Part shown: one piece after another, positions 26,398 through 34,254 of the stretch | Layout of the letters: each line of letters opens with the position of its first letter | Numbering within the stretch: the first letter of the stretch is position 1 | Origin: Thermoplasmata archaeon | GTDB lineage: Archaea; Thermoplasmatota; Thermoplasmata; Methanomassiliicoccales; Methanomethylophilaceae | DNA: 64,000 nucleotides | Direction of reading: 5' to 3' | NCBI GenBank assembly: GCA_015063165.1 | Contig: SUSZ01000006.1 | Coordinates: forward strand, 31,542-95,541 | The notes under the pieces: model-generated | What the model was told of the DNA's origin: nothing | Seen by the model: only the letters and a program-made list of their open reading frames with translations | Databases searched by the model: none | Made by a program: the position numbers and the translations under genes

Positions 26398-27079
26398 CTC
26401 CACCGCCTCGCAGGGTAGGTTCCAGGGTAGGGCCGAATGTCTTCCACTCGGCTATCTCCGACGCCATGTCTTTCAGCTTGAACAACGAGGATCCGGCTAC
26501 CAGAACGGTCGCTCCGGCTTCCACGCAGGTCCTGCCGGTCTCGGCGTTGATCCCTCCGTCCACGGAGATCTCGATCCTTCTGCCTTTGGACTCGGCAATC
26601 TTTCTGATCTCAGATATCTTCGGGACGCAGTCCGATATGAAAGACTGGCCTCCGAAACCGGGGTGGACGGTCATGACCAGGACCAGGTCCGCTCTGTCCA
26701 GGAACGGCTCCACCTTTTCGGTGGGGGTCTCGGGGTTCAGGGAAATCCCTGCCTTCAGGCCTCTGGCCTTTATCTTGTCTATGGCGCCCAGGATGTCGCC
26801 TTCCGCTTCGCAGTGGACGGTTATGATGTCGCATCCCGCGTCCGCGAAGGCGTCGATGTACCTCACGGGGTCTTGTATCATCAGGTGGGCGTCGAAGACC
26901 ATGTCTGAGCATCCGCGGATGGCCTTGATGACGGGAGGTCCGAACGTTATATTGGGTACGAAAGCCCCGTCCATCACGTCCAGATGCGCCCAGTCTGCGC
27001 CTGCCTTCTCGATGCGCACCAGCTCTTCTCCTAGCTTGGAGAAGTCAGATGAAAGCATCGAGGGTGATACTTTGGTCAT
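25820..27079 (-). CDS. rpe: Ribulose-phosphate 3-epimerase with no stop at its expected end
   Basis: Residues 1 to about 215 (27079 down to roughly 26430) are a complete ribulose-5-phosphate 3-epimerase: VSPSMLSSDFSKLGEEL, HLDVMDGAFVPNITFGPPV, FDAHLMI, TVHPGFGGQSF, ISVDGGINAET and VAGSSLFK. The enzyme interconverts Ru5P and Xu5P. The frame then fails to stop and runs to 25820 through the 5' half of fen in another frame, adding about 200 residues with no family resemblance. A stop (TAA) exists in another frame right at the fen start, so a small frameshift in the GGCGGTGGAG region may have removed the true end. The first 215 residues are secure; the tail is doubtful. Confidence 0.75.
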   Translation of the reverse strand: MTKVSPSMLSSDFSKLGEELVRIEKAGADWAHLDVMDGAFVPNITFGPPVIKAIRGCSDMVFDAHLMIQDPVRYIDAFADAGCDIITVHCEAEGDILGAIDKIKARGLKAGISLNPETPTEKVEPFLDRADLVLVMTVHPGFGGQSFISDCVPKISEIRKIAESKGRRIEISVDGGINAETGRTCVEAGATVLVAGSSLFKLKDMASEIAEWKTFGPTLEPTLRGGGDGSKPFADHRSPRDRAVGPPREDRGRGCLQHDLPIPLHHQAAGWQAPDGPGGQRHLPSFRNPLPHLQPHRGWNRACFRLRRQGQRYEGRDHRGEDSPQGEGEGGIREGPGRGRPQEGLLQSAADVEDDAGHTGQLQEAAQASRHTCGAGSQRRGGPGGVHVLQRLRICGGIPGFRFHSLRSAAPRQEPDHLR

Positions 27080-27117
27080 ATAACGTCAATATACGCTGAT
27101 TTCTTTAATATATTTAC

Positions 27118-28131
27118 TCACCTGGATGCCCTGTAGCTGGCCAGCGCCTGGAGATTCTCGTTCGGGGTGTGGGGAGGCACTCCGCACTCGGGAGCGATTA
27201 TGGCGTATCCGGCGTCCGAAGCCTTCCATGCGTCCTTCACTATGACCTCTGGCGTGCTGCCGAAGAGGTGGTCCACCGGAGGTATGCCTCCGATCAGGTT
27301 CGTGTTGCCGTCGACCTTCTGGACGATGGCGTCGTAATCGAGGAACGACTCCACCGATAGCCCGTTCTCGCCCATCTTCGCTATGTCCGCGACGACCTCG
27401 GAGGTGTCCCCGCAGGTGTGGATGGTGGAGAAGGAGTCCTTGATGTTGGAGACGATCTCGGTAGCGCTGTCCTTGGTGAACTGGTAGAACATCTCGGGCG
27501 GAGCGATGTCCGCGGCCGCCTCGATGATCATCTGGACGTCGTCCGAGACCTCGGAGAGGGCTTTGGCGTAGGCGTTCAGGCACGGCACTATGGCCTTGAC
27601 CCAGGACAGGCAGAGGTCGGGGTCCATCATGGCTCCCACGAGGAACGTCTCCATCCCGCACATCTGGTAAGCTGTCGAGAACGCGTCCTCCATCCCGGTG
27701 ATGAGGAACAGGTCCTCCCTGCGGGACTTGATCTTGGTCGCGGCTTCGAGCATCATCGGGCATCTGCCTTTGGTCAGGAACTCGTCCGGGGATATGATGT
27801 CCGGAACTTCCGGGACCATCATATCGTCGTTGCGCCAGGGGGAACCGCTGACAGCTGGCTGTCTGTCCCCTTTTCCTTCCTGGATCTCGCACCCCATTAT
27901 CTCGGGGATGATGGTTATGTCGAACGGAATCTTCACGGTGGCGAACCCGAACATGTCAGCAGGCTGGAGGGCCAGCTTGATCATCTTCTCAGCGTCGAAG
28001 TTGGCTTCCGGCCAGTGGGATCCGCACGCCTCCATCTGTCCCACGGTCCCGGTCTGGGTGAATATCGCGGGAGGTGCGGCATCTCCTCTTTTGCCTTCGA
28101 GGGCGTCTATGATCTCGTCTCTTGTTGTCAT
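27118..28131 (-). CDS. Methylcobamide:CoM methyltransferase (MtaA/MtbA family)
   Basis: A 337-residue protein of the uroporphyrinogen-decarboxylase-like superfamily, MtaA/MtbA branch, which moves a methyl group from a methylated corrinoid protein to coenzyme M in methylotrophic methanogenesis. The zinc-binding residues are visible as HTCG near residue 240 and ECGVP near 315. GDAAPPAIFTQTGTVGQMEACG is the typical N-terminal region. The ATG at 28131 is chosen over an in-frame GTG at 28143. No methylamine or methanol corrinoid protein gene is adjacent, so the specific methyl donor system (methanol or methylamine) cannot be told. Confidence 0.88.
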   Translation of the reverse strand: MTTRDEIIDALEGKRGDAAPPAIFTQTGTVGQMEACGSHWPEANFDAEKMIKLALQPADMFGFATVKIPFDITIIPEIMGCEIQEGKGDRQPAVSGSPWRNDDMMVPEVPDIISPDEFLTKGRCPMMLEAATKIKSRREDLFLITGMEDAFSTAYQMCGMETFLVGAMMDPDLCLSWVKAIVPCLNAYAKALSEVSDDVQMIIEAAADIAPPEMFYQFTKDSATEIVSNIKDSFSTIHTCGDTSEVVADIAKMGENGLSVESFLDYDAIVQKVDGNTNLIGGIPPVDHLFGSTPEVIVKDAWKASDAGYAIIAPECGVPPHTPNENLQALASYRASR

Positions 28132-28217
28132 GCGTGCAATCACATCGTATGACGATTTATCAGTTGCTGAACAAAATGCCCATCAACATTATACGGTATG
28201 GGAACGATTCGGTGACC

Positions 28218-28430
28218 ATGGCATTAGCAAAACATGATGTCCAGCCTGAAGTCTGCGACGTCGCAGGCTGCAGCAATCCGGCCGAGAGGTCCTTCAACAT
28301 CAAGCAGGTCTCGAGGTCCAGTCTTAAGCTCAAGGACGAAGGCGCACGCCAGATCCACCTGTGCAAAGAGCACTACAGGGAGTTCAAGAAGGAGACCAAG
28401 ACCGACAGGTCCCTGGACCAGGTCTACTGA
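28218..28430 (+). CDS. Small zinc-binding-like protein (70 aa)
   Basis: A 70-residue protein with cysteines in CDVAGCSNPAERSF and HLCKEHYREF, a likely four-ligand zinc site (C, C, C and H). I believe similar proteins occur across Thermoplasmata-related archaea, but cannot name a family. The ATG at 28218 follows GGTGA; earlier in-frame ATGs from 28122 overlap the promoter of the divergent methyltransferase and are less likely. The next gene (RNase Z) starts 23 bases after its stop. Confidence 0.72.
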   Translation: MALAKHDVQPEVCDVAGCSNPAERSFNIKQVSRSSLKLKDEGARQIHLCKEHYREFKKETKTDRSLDQVY

Positions 28431-28452
28431 CCCGAAGCATCGGTGATGCCGG

Positions 28453-29991
28453 ATGGAGATTCTGTTCCTAGGAACCGGAGCCAGCGTTCCCTCCAGGGAC
28501 AGGTCTACATCCTGCATCGCCCTTCGCAGCGGTTCGGACATCATTCTGATGGATTGCGGGGAGGGCTCGCAGAGGCAGATAATGGTCTCGCCCTTCTCGT
28601 TCATGAAGATCCGCGCTATTCTGATCACACATCTGCATGGGGACCATATCCTGGGCCTTCCAGGGCTTCTTCAGACGATGAGCCTGCTGGGAAGGACCGA
28701 GCAGCTCTCGATCTACGGTCCCGCCGGCTTCTCCAAGGCTCTGGATTCTATGATGGCCGCCACTGATGGAGAGACTTCGTACCAGGTCGTCTCACAGGAT
28801 GTCGATCCCGGGCAGGAGTTCATGGTCCGCTCGATGAAGGTGTCCGCTTTCGCCACCGATCACGGCGTCCCGTCAGTAGGGTTCTCCGTCTCCGAACCGG
28901 ACGTCCCAGGGAAGCTGGACCGCCAGAAGGCGCTGGCTCTCGGAATAAAGGACGGCCCCGACATGGCCCGCCTCAAAAGGGGTGAAGCGGTAGGGAACGT
29001 CAGGTCCGAGGACGTCGTAGGGCCTGTCCAGAAGGGGGTGCGCGTGGTGTACACTGGCGACACCATGAAGTCGCAATGCGTCGAAGAGGCTTCCAAAGGC
29101 GCCGACGTCCTGATCCACGAGTGCACCTACATGGATTCCGAGGCTGGCCTGGCCAAGGACCATTTCCATTCCACCGCCGTCCAGGCCGCGGAGACCGCCA
29201 AGAGAGCAGGCGTCCGCTATCTGATGCTCACACATGTCAGCGCACGCTACGACGACGAGCGCGAAGACGTCCTGTCGGAAGCCAAGGCTGTGTTCGAGGA
29301 CTCATACCTGGTCGACGACTTTGACCATTTCGACGTGTCCCTGAGATCGATTAGGACTATAGTCAGCCAGCGATCATATCAGCTTCAGCATGTCCGCGTT
29401 GGTGATCAGGCCCACGATTCTTCCTTTCTGAGCCACCAGGACGGCGTTGCTGTCGCTCATCAGCATGGTCACCAGGGTTATCGGCGTGCTGTCGGAGACG
29501 ATAGGGAACGATTCGTTCATCACCTTCACGACGGAGGTCACCTTCATCTGGTCCATGGTGTACCCCTGTCTGAGCATGTCGAAGATGTCCCTCTCAGATA
29601 TGCTTCCGACCGGGACCTCTCCTCTCAGAACAGGAAGCTGGGAGTATCCTGTGCTCTTGAGTATCTCCGATGCCCGATGGACGCTGTCCGAGCTCTGGAC
29701 GGTCACCACGTTCTTCGATGCCACGTCTATGGCCGTCAGATCCTTGTCCCCCTCCTGTTTCATGGCCTCCAGCGTCTCGAAAAGCTTCACGACGGTGGAG
29801 TAGCTGGCGGAGATCTTGCCCTGCTCTATCTTCGCGATGGTGCTCTGGCTTATACCGGACTACTGAGCAAGGCAGGTCTGGGTCACGTCCATCGATTTCC
29901 TTATCCTCTTGATATCGGTGGATGGAGGGAATTTCATCGGAAGCTGATTTTAATATTCCTATTTGAATATTTGTTTGCGTATCATTTATAA
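28453..29991 (+). CDS. rnz: Ribonuclease Z with an open frame running far past its expected end
   Basis: The first ~300 residues (to about 29360) are a full tRNA 3'-end-processing RNase Z of the metallo-beta-lactamase fold: FLGTGASVPSRDRSTSC, THLHGDHILGLPGLL near residue 59, FATDHGVPSVGF, VYTGDT, HECTY and LTHVSARY. The conserved C-terminus (AKAVFEDSYLVDDFDHFDVSL) is followed by no stop. The frame stays open to 29991, antisense to the whole HTH-CBS gene, adding about 200 residues of no recognisable kind. TAG triplets occur in both other frames within a few bases, so a small indel could have shifted the end. The enzyme itself is secure; the tail is doubtful. Confidence 0.82.
   Translation: MEILFLGTGASVPSRDRSTSCIALRSGSDIILMDCGEGSQRQIMVSPFSFMKIRAILITHLHGDHILGLPGLLQTMSLLGRTEQLSIYGPAGFSKALDSMMAATDGETSYQVVSQDVDPGQEFMVRSMKVSAFATDHGVPSVGFSVSEPDVPGKLDRQKALALGIKDGPDMARLKRGEAVGNVRSEDVVGPVQKGVRVVYTGDTMKSQCVEEASKGADVLIHECTYMDSEAGLAKDHFHSTAVQAAETAKRAGVRYLMLTHVSARYDDEREDVLSEAKAVFEDSYLVDDFDHFDVSLRSIRTIVSQRSYQLQHVRVGDQAHDSSFLSHQDGVAVAHQHGHQGYRRAVGDDRERFVHHLHDGGHLHLVHGVPLSEHVEDVPLRYASDRDLSSQNRKLGVSCALEYLRCPMDAVRALDGHHVLRCHVYGRQILVPLLFHGLQRLEKLHDGGVAGGDLALLYLRDGALAYTGLLSKAGLGHVHRFPYPLDIGGWREFHRKLILIFLFEYLFAYHL
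29374..29937 (-). CDS. HTH-CBS regulator with an in-frame TAG inside the HTH
   Basis: The ATG at 29937 opens an XRE-type helix-turn-helix (TDIKRIRKSMDVTQTCLAQ, TAG at codon 26, then SGISQSTIAKIEQGK), followed by two CBS domains (ASKNVVTVQSSDSVHRASEIL, YSQLPVLRGEVPVGSISERDI, then FPIVSDSTPITLVTMLMSDS and VAQKGRIVGLITNADML). The TAG at 29860-29862 is exactly in frame, and everything after it is intact to a TGA. In XRE proteins this spot, just after LAE/LAQ, is often Lys or Arg, so pyrrolysine would be a conservative fit. With the TAG read through, the protein has 187 residues, normal for archaeal HTH-CBS regulators. It diverges from metK. Confidence 0.78.
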
Positions 29992-29992
29992 A
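29985..29992 (+). promoter_or_regulatory. TATA box of the SAM synthetase gene
   Basis: TTTATAAA ends 28 bases before the metK ATG, the spacing expected for an archaeal promoter with a very short leader. Confidence 0.55.
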
Positions 29993-30019
29993 TGTTGACT
30001 AGTTCCTCATTCCGATACT

Positions 30020-31246
30020 ATGAGTTCGAAGAACATTTATGTGGAGGGTCTCAACGAGATCCCCACTCCTATGAAAAAAGTCGAGATCGTCGAGAGGAAA
30101 GGAATCGGCCATCCCGACAGCGTCTCCGACGCTCTGGCTGAAGAAGTGAGCAAATCCCTCTGCAGGATGTACAGGAAGGAGTTCGGACACGTTCTCCACC
30201 ACAACACCGACGAGACCCAGATCGCTGCCGGAGAGGCGGCACCCAGGTTCGGAGGAGGAACTGTCATCGACCCCGTCTTCATCCTCCTCGTCGGACGTGC
30301 CACCACCCACGTCGGAGAGGGAAAGGACATGAAGTCCCTCCCCTGTAAGCCCACCGCCCTCAAAGCGGCCACCGATTATCTCACCAAGACCTTCCCCAAC
30401 CTCGATGTCGACTCCCAGGTCATTCTCGACGCCAAGCTCGGAATGGGTTCCGACGACCTCACCGGTGTCTACAAGACCTCCGGCGTCCTCGCCAACGACA
30501 CCTCCTTCGGTGTCGGATATGCTCCTTACTCCATCACCGACAGGCTCACCCTCCAGACCGAGGAGTACGTCAACGGCGCCATGAAGAAGAAGCTCAAAGA
30601 GACCGGACAGGACGTCAAGGTCATGTGCTCCAGGGTCGACAACAAGATCACCATGACCATCGCCTGCGCCATGGTCGACAAATACATCCCCGACCCCGCC
30701 CACTACAAGTCCGTCGTCGAGGAGATGTACGACCTCGTCACCGACAACGCCTTGAAGATCATCGGAAGCGAGAAGGTCGACTACAAGCTCGAGATCAACA
30801 CCGGAGACAACTACGACAACGGCGTCTACTACCTGACCTGCACCGGACTCTCCCAGGAGATGGGAGACGACGGATCCGTCGGAAGAGGAAACAGGTGCAA
30901 CGGGCTCATCACCCCCTACAGGCCCATGTCCATGGAAGCCACCTCCGGAAAGAACCCCATCACCCACATCGGAAAGATCTACAACGTCATGTCCAAGCTC
31001 ATCGCCGAAGAGGTCGCCGAGAAGGTCACCAACGAGGCCGAGATCAGGGTCAGGCTCCTGTCCCAGATCGGAAAGCCCGTCTCCGAGCCTCTCAACGCCT
31101 CTGTGCAGATCGTCCTCCCCAACGCGGAGAGCGACCCTCACCTCGCTTCCTGGAAATCGGACGCCGAGGGTGTCGCGGAATACTGGCTCGACAACGTGGA
31201 CAAAGTATCCGACATGATCATAGACGGAAAGGTCAGAACTTTCTGA
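30020..31246 (+). CDS. metK: Archaeal-type S-adenosylmethionine synthetase
   Basis: A 408-residue methionine adenosyltransferase of the archaeal type, making SAM from methionine and ATP. Family segments: VERKGIGHPDSVSDALAE, HHNTDETQIAAGEA, GGTVIDPVFILLVGRAT, SCTGLSQEMGDDGSVGRGNRCNG-like region, GKNPITHIGKIYN. Codon use is strongly biased (nearly all NNC/NNG), as expected for high expression. A T8 tract follows at 31278. Stop TGA. Confidence 0.96.
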   Translation: MSSKNIYVEGLNEIPTPMKKVEIVERKGIGHPDSVSDALAEEVSKSLCRMYRKEFGHVLHHNTDETQIAAGEAAPRFGGGTVIDPVFILLVGRATTHVGEGKDMKSLPCKPTALKAATDYLTKTFPNLDVDSQVILDAKLGMGSDDLTGVYKTSGVLANDTSFGVGYAPYSITDRLTLQTEEYVNGAMKKKLKETGQDVKVMCSRVDNKITMTIACAMVDKYIPDPAHYKSVVEEMYDLVTDNALKIIGSEKVDYKLEINTGDNYDNGVYYLTCTGLSQEMGDDGSVGRGNRCNGLITPYRPMSMEATSGKNPITHIGKIYNVMSKLIAEEVAEKVTNEAEIRVRLLSQIGKPVSEPLNASVQIVLPNAESDPHLASWKSDAEGVAEYWLDNVDKVSDMIIDGKVRTF

Positions 31247-31277
31247 TTTTGTTCATTTAAACCTCTTACCAAACCAC

Positions 31278-31285
31278 TTTTTTTT
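31278..31285 (+). terminator. Poly-T terminator after metK
   Basis: Eight T in a row 31 bases after the metK stop, the usual signal for intrinsic termination in archaea. Confidence 0.5.
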
Positions 31286-31413
31286 CACTGTCTGGCTACC
31301 AGTTGGATGTATAGTTTCAGTCTTTATTAAAGGTCATAATACTGAATCCTGTTTCAATTCCATCCAACACTATTAAAAGGTACTAAGTGAATATTGAGTT
31401 TACAGGTGGTAGT

Positions 31414-31998
31414 TTGAAGATTATAGATGAGCCGCAGTTCGGTCCGATGTTCAGATTCAACGATGCTAACGTCTACTGGTCGCTGCACGTCCTCTCCGGA
31501 GGAAAGTGCATGGGCAGGAAGAGGCTGGCCCAGGAGGTCGGCGTAGGCGAGGGAAGCATGCGCAGGATCATCGACACTCTGAAGGAGTGGGAGTTCATCC
31601 TTATCAAGCAGACCGGGATAACCATCACCAGAGCCGGACTGGAGTTCCTCAAGCAAATACCTATAAGACCCGTGGAGATCAACGTTCCCGACATCGTGGT
31701 GGGCAAGTACCAGCAGTCCGTCCTCGTGCTCGGCGTCGCCAACAAGGTGAAGAACGGCATGGAGCAGAGGGATGTCGGAGTCAAGATGGGAGCGCAGGGA
31801 TGCACGACCATAGTGATCAGGGACGGGGCCCTGATGATGCCTCCCGACTGGAACCTCGACGAGAAGAACCCCGAGATGGCCAAGATGATACGCGAGGAGA
31901 CCGGCATCACCGCCGACGACGTGTTGATCATCGGAGGTGCCGAGGACAAGTGCAACGCTGTGGAAGCAGCGGTCTCCGCCGCATTGGACCTGTTCTGA
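31414..31998 (+). CDS. Winged-helix regulator-like protein (DUF4443 type)
   Basis: A 194-residue protein with an N-terminal winged helix (FRFNDANVYWSLHVLSGGKCMGRKRLAQEVGVGEGSMRRIIDTLKEWEFI) and a C-terminal domain carrying DVGVKMGAQGCTTIVIRDG, as in archaeal DUF4443 proteins. The second domain is probably a ligand-binding fold. A GGTGGT ribosome-binding site lies three bases before the TTG at 31414, so that start is preferred over an in-frame GTG at 31387. It is followed by the TIM-barrel gene with a 1-base gap. Confidence 0.75.
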   Translation: MKIIDEPQFGPMFRFNDANVYWSLHVLSGGKCMGRKRLAQEVGVGEGSMRRIIDTLKEWEFILIKQTGITITRAGLEFLKQIPIRPVEINVPDIVVGKYQQSVLVLGVANKVKNGMEQRDVGVKMGAQGCTTIVIRDGALMMPPDWNLDEKNPEMAKMIREETGITADDVLIIGGAEDKCNAVEAAVSAALDLF

Positions 31999-31999
31999 T

Positions 32000-32941
32000 A
32001 TGAAGCACCTGTTGAGCTATTCCGTCTATCAGGACATCGGGTTCTTCGGCAAGACCCCGCGTGAGCTCCTGAACGGGATGAGATGCGACGGGCTGGAGAT
32101 GCTCACCTCCTACGAGCATCCGCCCGAATCGCATCTCCCCCTCTCCGCTTCGGTGCATCTGCCGTACGCCACCGATTGGATGGCCGCGTGGAAGGGGGAG
32201 CCTTACGATATGGACGACTACCAGTCCCTGTACTACATGTACGGCAGGTCTCCGGAGGATGTGGTTGGCAATATTTCCAAGGCCATCGACCTCGCATCGG
32301 ACATCTCCCCGCCGTACGGCATAATGCATCTGTGCGACGGCAGCGTGCCCCATCTGCACTGCCACGAGCAGCCCTACACTGACGACTACGTCATAACGGA
32401 GTTCGCCGAGGTGATGAACCGCGTGGCTGCTTCCATGCCCGGCGGAGAGCCTCCTTTCCGCATACTCTTCGAGAATCTCTGGTGGCCCGGGCTGCGCATG
32501 ACGGACAGCAAGGGATTCCGCCTGCTGGACAGAAAGCTCGAGTTCTCCGACTGGGGCCTGTGCATAGACACCGGCCACCTGATGAGCTGCTTTCCTCGCA
32601 TCTACACCGAGCAGGACGGGATCGACACCCTTGCCGACGTGTTCTCAGGATACGACCAGGACATCATAGACAAGGTGGAGGCCGTCCACTTCCATTACAG
32701 CGCCTCCGGGGAGTACCGCGAGACCTACGAGGATGTGACGCCCGGAGACAAGCCCATCAAGGAGTTCATTGTCGGGATGTATCCACACATCGGCAAGATC
32801 GACCAGCATATGCCCTTCTCCGACCCTCGCTGCAAGGAGCTTCTGGACATCCTCCAGCCTGAGTATGTCACCCACGAGATGCCCGGCTCGGCCGAAGGCC
32901 CTATCGAGGACTTCATAAAGCAGCGTTCTCTCCTGCCGTGA
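32000..32941 (+). CDS. Sugar phosphate isomerase/epimerase-like TIM-barrel protein
   Basis: A 313-residue protein resembling AP-endonuclease-2-type xylose isomerase-like TIM barrels. Likely metal ligands are the glutamate in RILFENLWWPG, the CIDTGHLM histidine and aspartate, and VEAVHFHYS. The start at ATG 32000 follows the preceding stop immediately, indicating an operon with the winged-helix gene. The substrate is unknown. A poly-T-rich stretch follows. Confidence 0.7.
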   Translation: MKHLLSYSVYQDIGFFGKTPRELLNGMRCDGLEMLTSYEHPPESHLPLSASVHLPYATDWMAAWKGEPYDMDDYQSLYYMYGRSPEDVVGNISKAIDLASDISPPYGIMHLCDGSVPHLHCHEQPYTDDYVITEFAEVMNRVAASMPGGEPPFRILFENLWWPGLRMTDSKGFRLLDRKLEFSDWGLCIDTGHLMSCFPRIYTEQDGIDTLADVFSGYDQDIIDKVEAVHFHYSASGEYRETYEDVTPGDKPIKEFIVGMYPHIGKIDQHMPFSDPRCKELLDILQPEYVTHEMPGSAEGPIEDFIKQRSLLP

Positions 32942-33015
32942 GAGGCTTCTGAAACCGGTTTTTAGATAGAACCGTTTTTATATGACTTTCATAATGCGAT
33001 GCCAGAGGAATATAA

Positions 33016-33165
33016 ATGGCACGTTTCAAAGAGGCTGAGCACAGGCTCCTTGACAAGTCTGTATGCATGAACTGCTATGCCACCAACGCTCCCAAGGCGA
33101 CCAAGTGCAGGAAGTGCGGATACAGCAACCTCAGGCCTAAGGCCAAGGAAAGCAGGAAGCAGTAA
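33016..33165 (+). CDS. rpl40e: Ribosomal protein L40e
   Basis: A 49-residue basic zinc-ribbon protein: [19 protein letters not shown], then [21 protein letters not shown]. Length and the two CxxC pairs match archaeal large-subunit protein L40e. A TTTTTATAT TATA box lies about 35 bases upstream. Stop TAA. Confidence 0.93.
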   Translation: MARFKEAEHRLLDKSVCMNCYATNAPKATKCRKCGYSNLRPKAKESRKQ

Positions 33166-33187
33166 GCGGACTGGTTAGTCATTCTTA

Positions 33188-33237
33188 CGGCCGCATGGCC
33201 GGTTTTCAATGAGGATACCGCCGGGGCGCGTCCCCGG
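33188..33237 (+). terminator. Two hairpins after L40e
   Basis: CGGCC-GCAT-GGCCG followed by GTTTTC (33188-33206), then CCGGGG-CGCGT-CCCCGG (33221-33237) followed by a T-rich run. The first is the likely L40e terminator; the second could back it up. Confidence 0.5.
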
Positions 33238-33324
33238 TTCTCCTTGTTCTTTGATTTCTTCTTTACCAATATACGGACCAATTCCCATTAATATGGAAAC
33301 CCATATCGGTATCCAGGTCTCGTC

Positions 33325-34245
33325 ATGAAGGTATTAATCGTCGATGATAACGTCGCGGTGCAGGACGTAATCCGCGACATTGTAGAAGCCGAAGGCTGTC
33401 TCACGCGCGTCGCCAGCACTCTGGACGAAGCCGTCGAGAAGACCGCAGGCTTCCTTCCTGACATCATCTTCCTGGACATGAGCATAGACGATGCCGACGG
33501 GCTCTCGCTGATCCCGCGCATAAAGGAGGCCAATCCCTCTATGGCGGTCAACGTCGTGCTCCTGACCACGTCCAGCGACCATGTTCCCACCGACATGCCC
33601 GAGATCAAAGGAAACATATCAAAGCCGTTCAAGACCTCCGCGGTTGTGGACGCACTCTACAACGTGACGTCCGCTCCCACGTCAGCCAAGACCGAGGCTC
33701 CGAAGAAGAAGAAAAAACGCTTCAGCCTCTTCGGAAGGAACAAGGACAAGATACCTGCTCCGGTCGCGAGCCCCTCGCAGTCCGGAGTATCCTTCGGGAC
33801 CTCGTACGTGGTGTTCGAGACCTGGCCGGAGAAGATCTACGAGTTCGTCGGGCTGTTCAACACCGACGACTACAGCGTGATGGTCGTCACCTCCGACAAG
33901 CTGAAGGCGGTCAAGGAGAGGTTCGACTACGGCAAGATAGACGTGAGGACGATGTCAGCCAGCCCCAAGAACGGAATGTTCGACATACGCGGCCTGGGGA
34001 CGGTGGTCACGTCCGTGCGCGATTTCATCAATAATTCTCATAATCCTGTTGTCGTCTTCGATAATTTTGACGAGATAGTCAAGGTCAACGGGATGAACAA
34101 CGCTCTTAAGATGTTCCATCTGCTCATGAGCAGCACCGAGGGTGTTGCCAGAACGGTGGCGATGTCTGTGAACGAGGGCGAGCTCTCCGAAAAGGACCGT
34201 CGCATCCTGTTGCATGAGATGAAACAGTTTGTTCCTAAAGTCTGA
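33325..34245 (+). CDS. Response regulator receiver protein with DUF835-like output domain
   Basis: A 306-residue protein. Residues 1-115 are a receiver domain with acidic pair D7-D8, phospho-acceptor D51 (IIFLDMS) and the KPFK lysine near 101. A basic Lys-rich linker (KKKKKRFSLFGRNK) follows, then a C-terminal domain (YVVFETWPEKIYEFVGLFN to the end) resembling DUF835, found in archaeal signalling proteins. No histidine kinase is nearby, so its input partner is unknown. The gene ends nine bases before eno. Confidence 0.82.
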   Translation: MKVLIVDDNVAVQDVIRDIVEAEGCLTRVASTLDEAVEKTAGFLPDIIFLDMSIDDADGLSLIPRIKEANPSMAVNVVLLTTSSDHVPTDMPEIKGNISKPFKTSAVVDALYNVTSAPTSAKTEAPKKKKKRFSLFGRNKDKIPAPVASPSQSGVSFGTSYVVFETWPEKIYEFVGLFNTDDYSVMVVTSDKLKAVKERFDYGKIDVRTMSASPKNGMFDIRGLGTVVTSVRDFINNSHNPVVVFDNFDEIVKVNGMNNALKMFHLLMSSTEGVARTVAMSVNEGELSEKDRRILLHEMKQFVPKV

Positions 34246-34254
34246 GGTTAGTTT

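Noticed and set aside
29938..30019. SAM riboswitch before SAM synthetase
   Set aside because: No conserved stem or kink-turn elements; the TATA box leaves only a very short leader.
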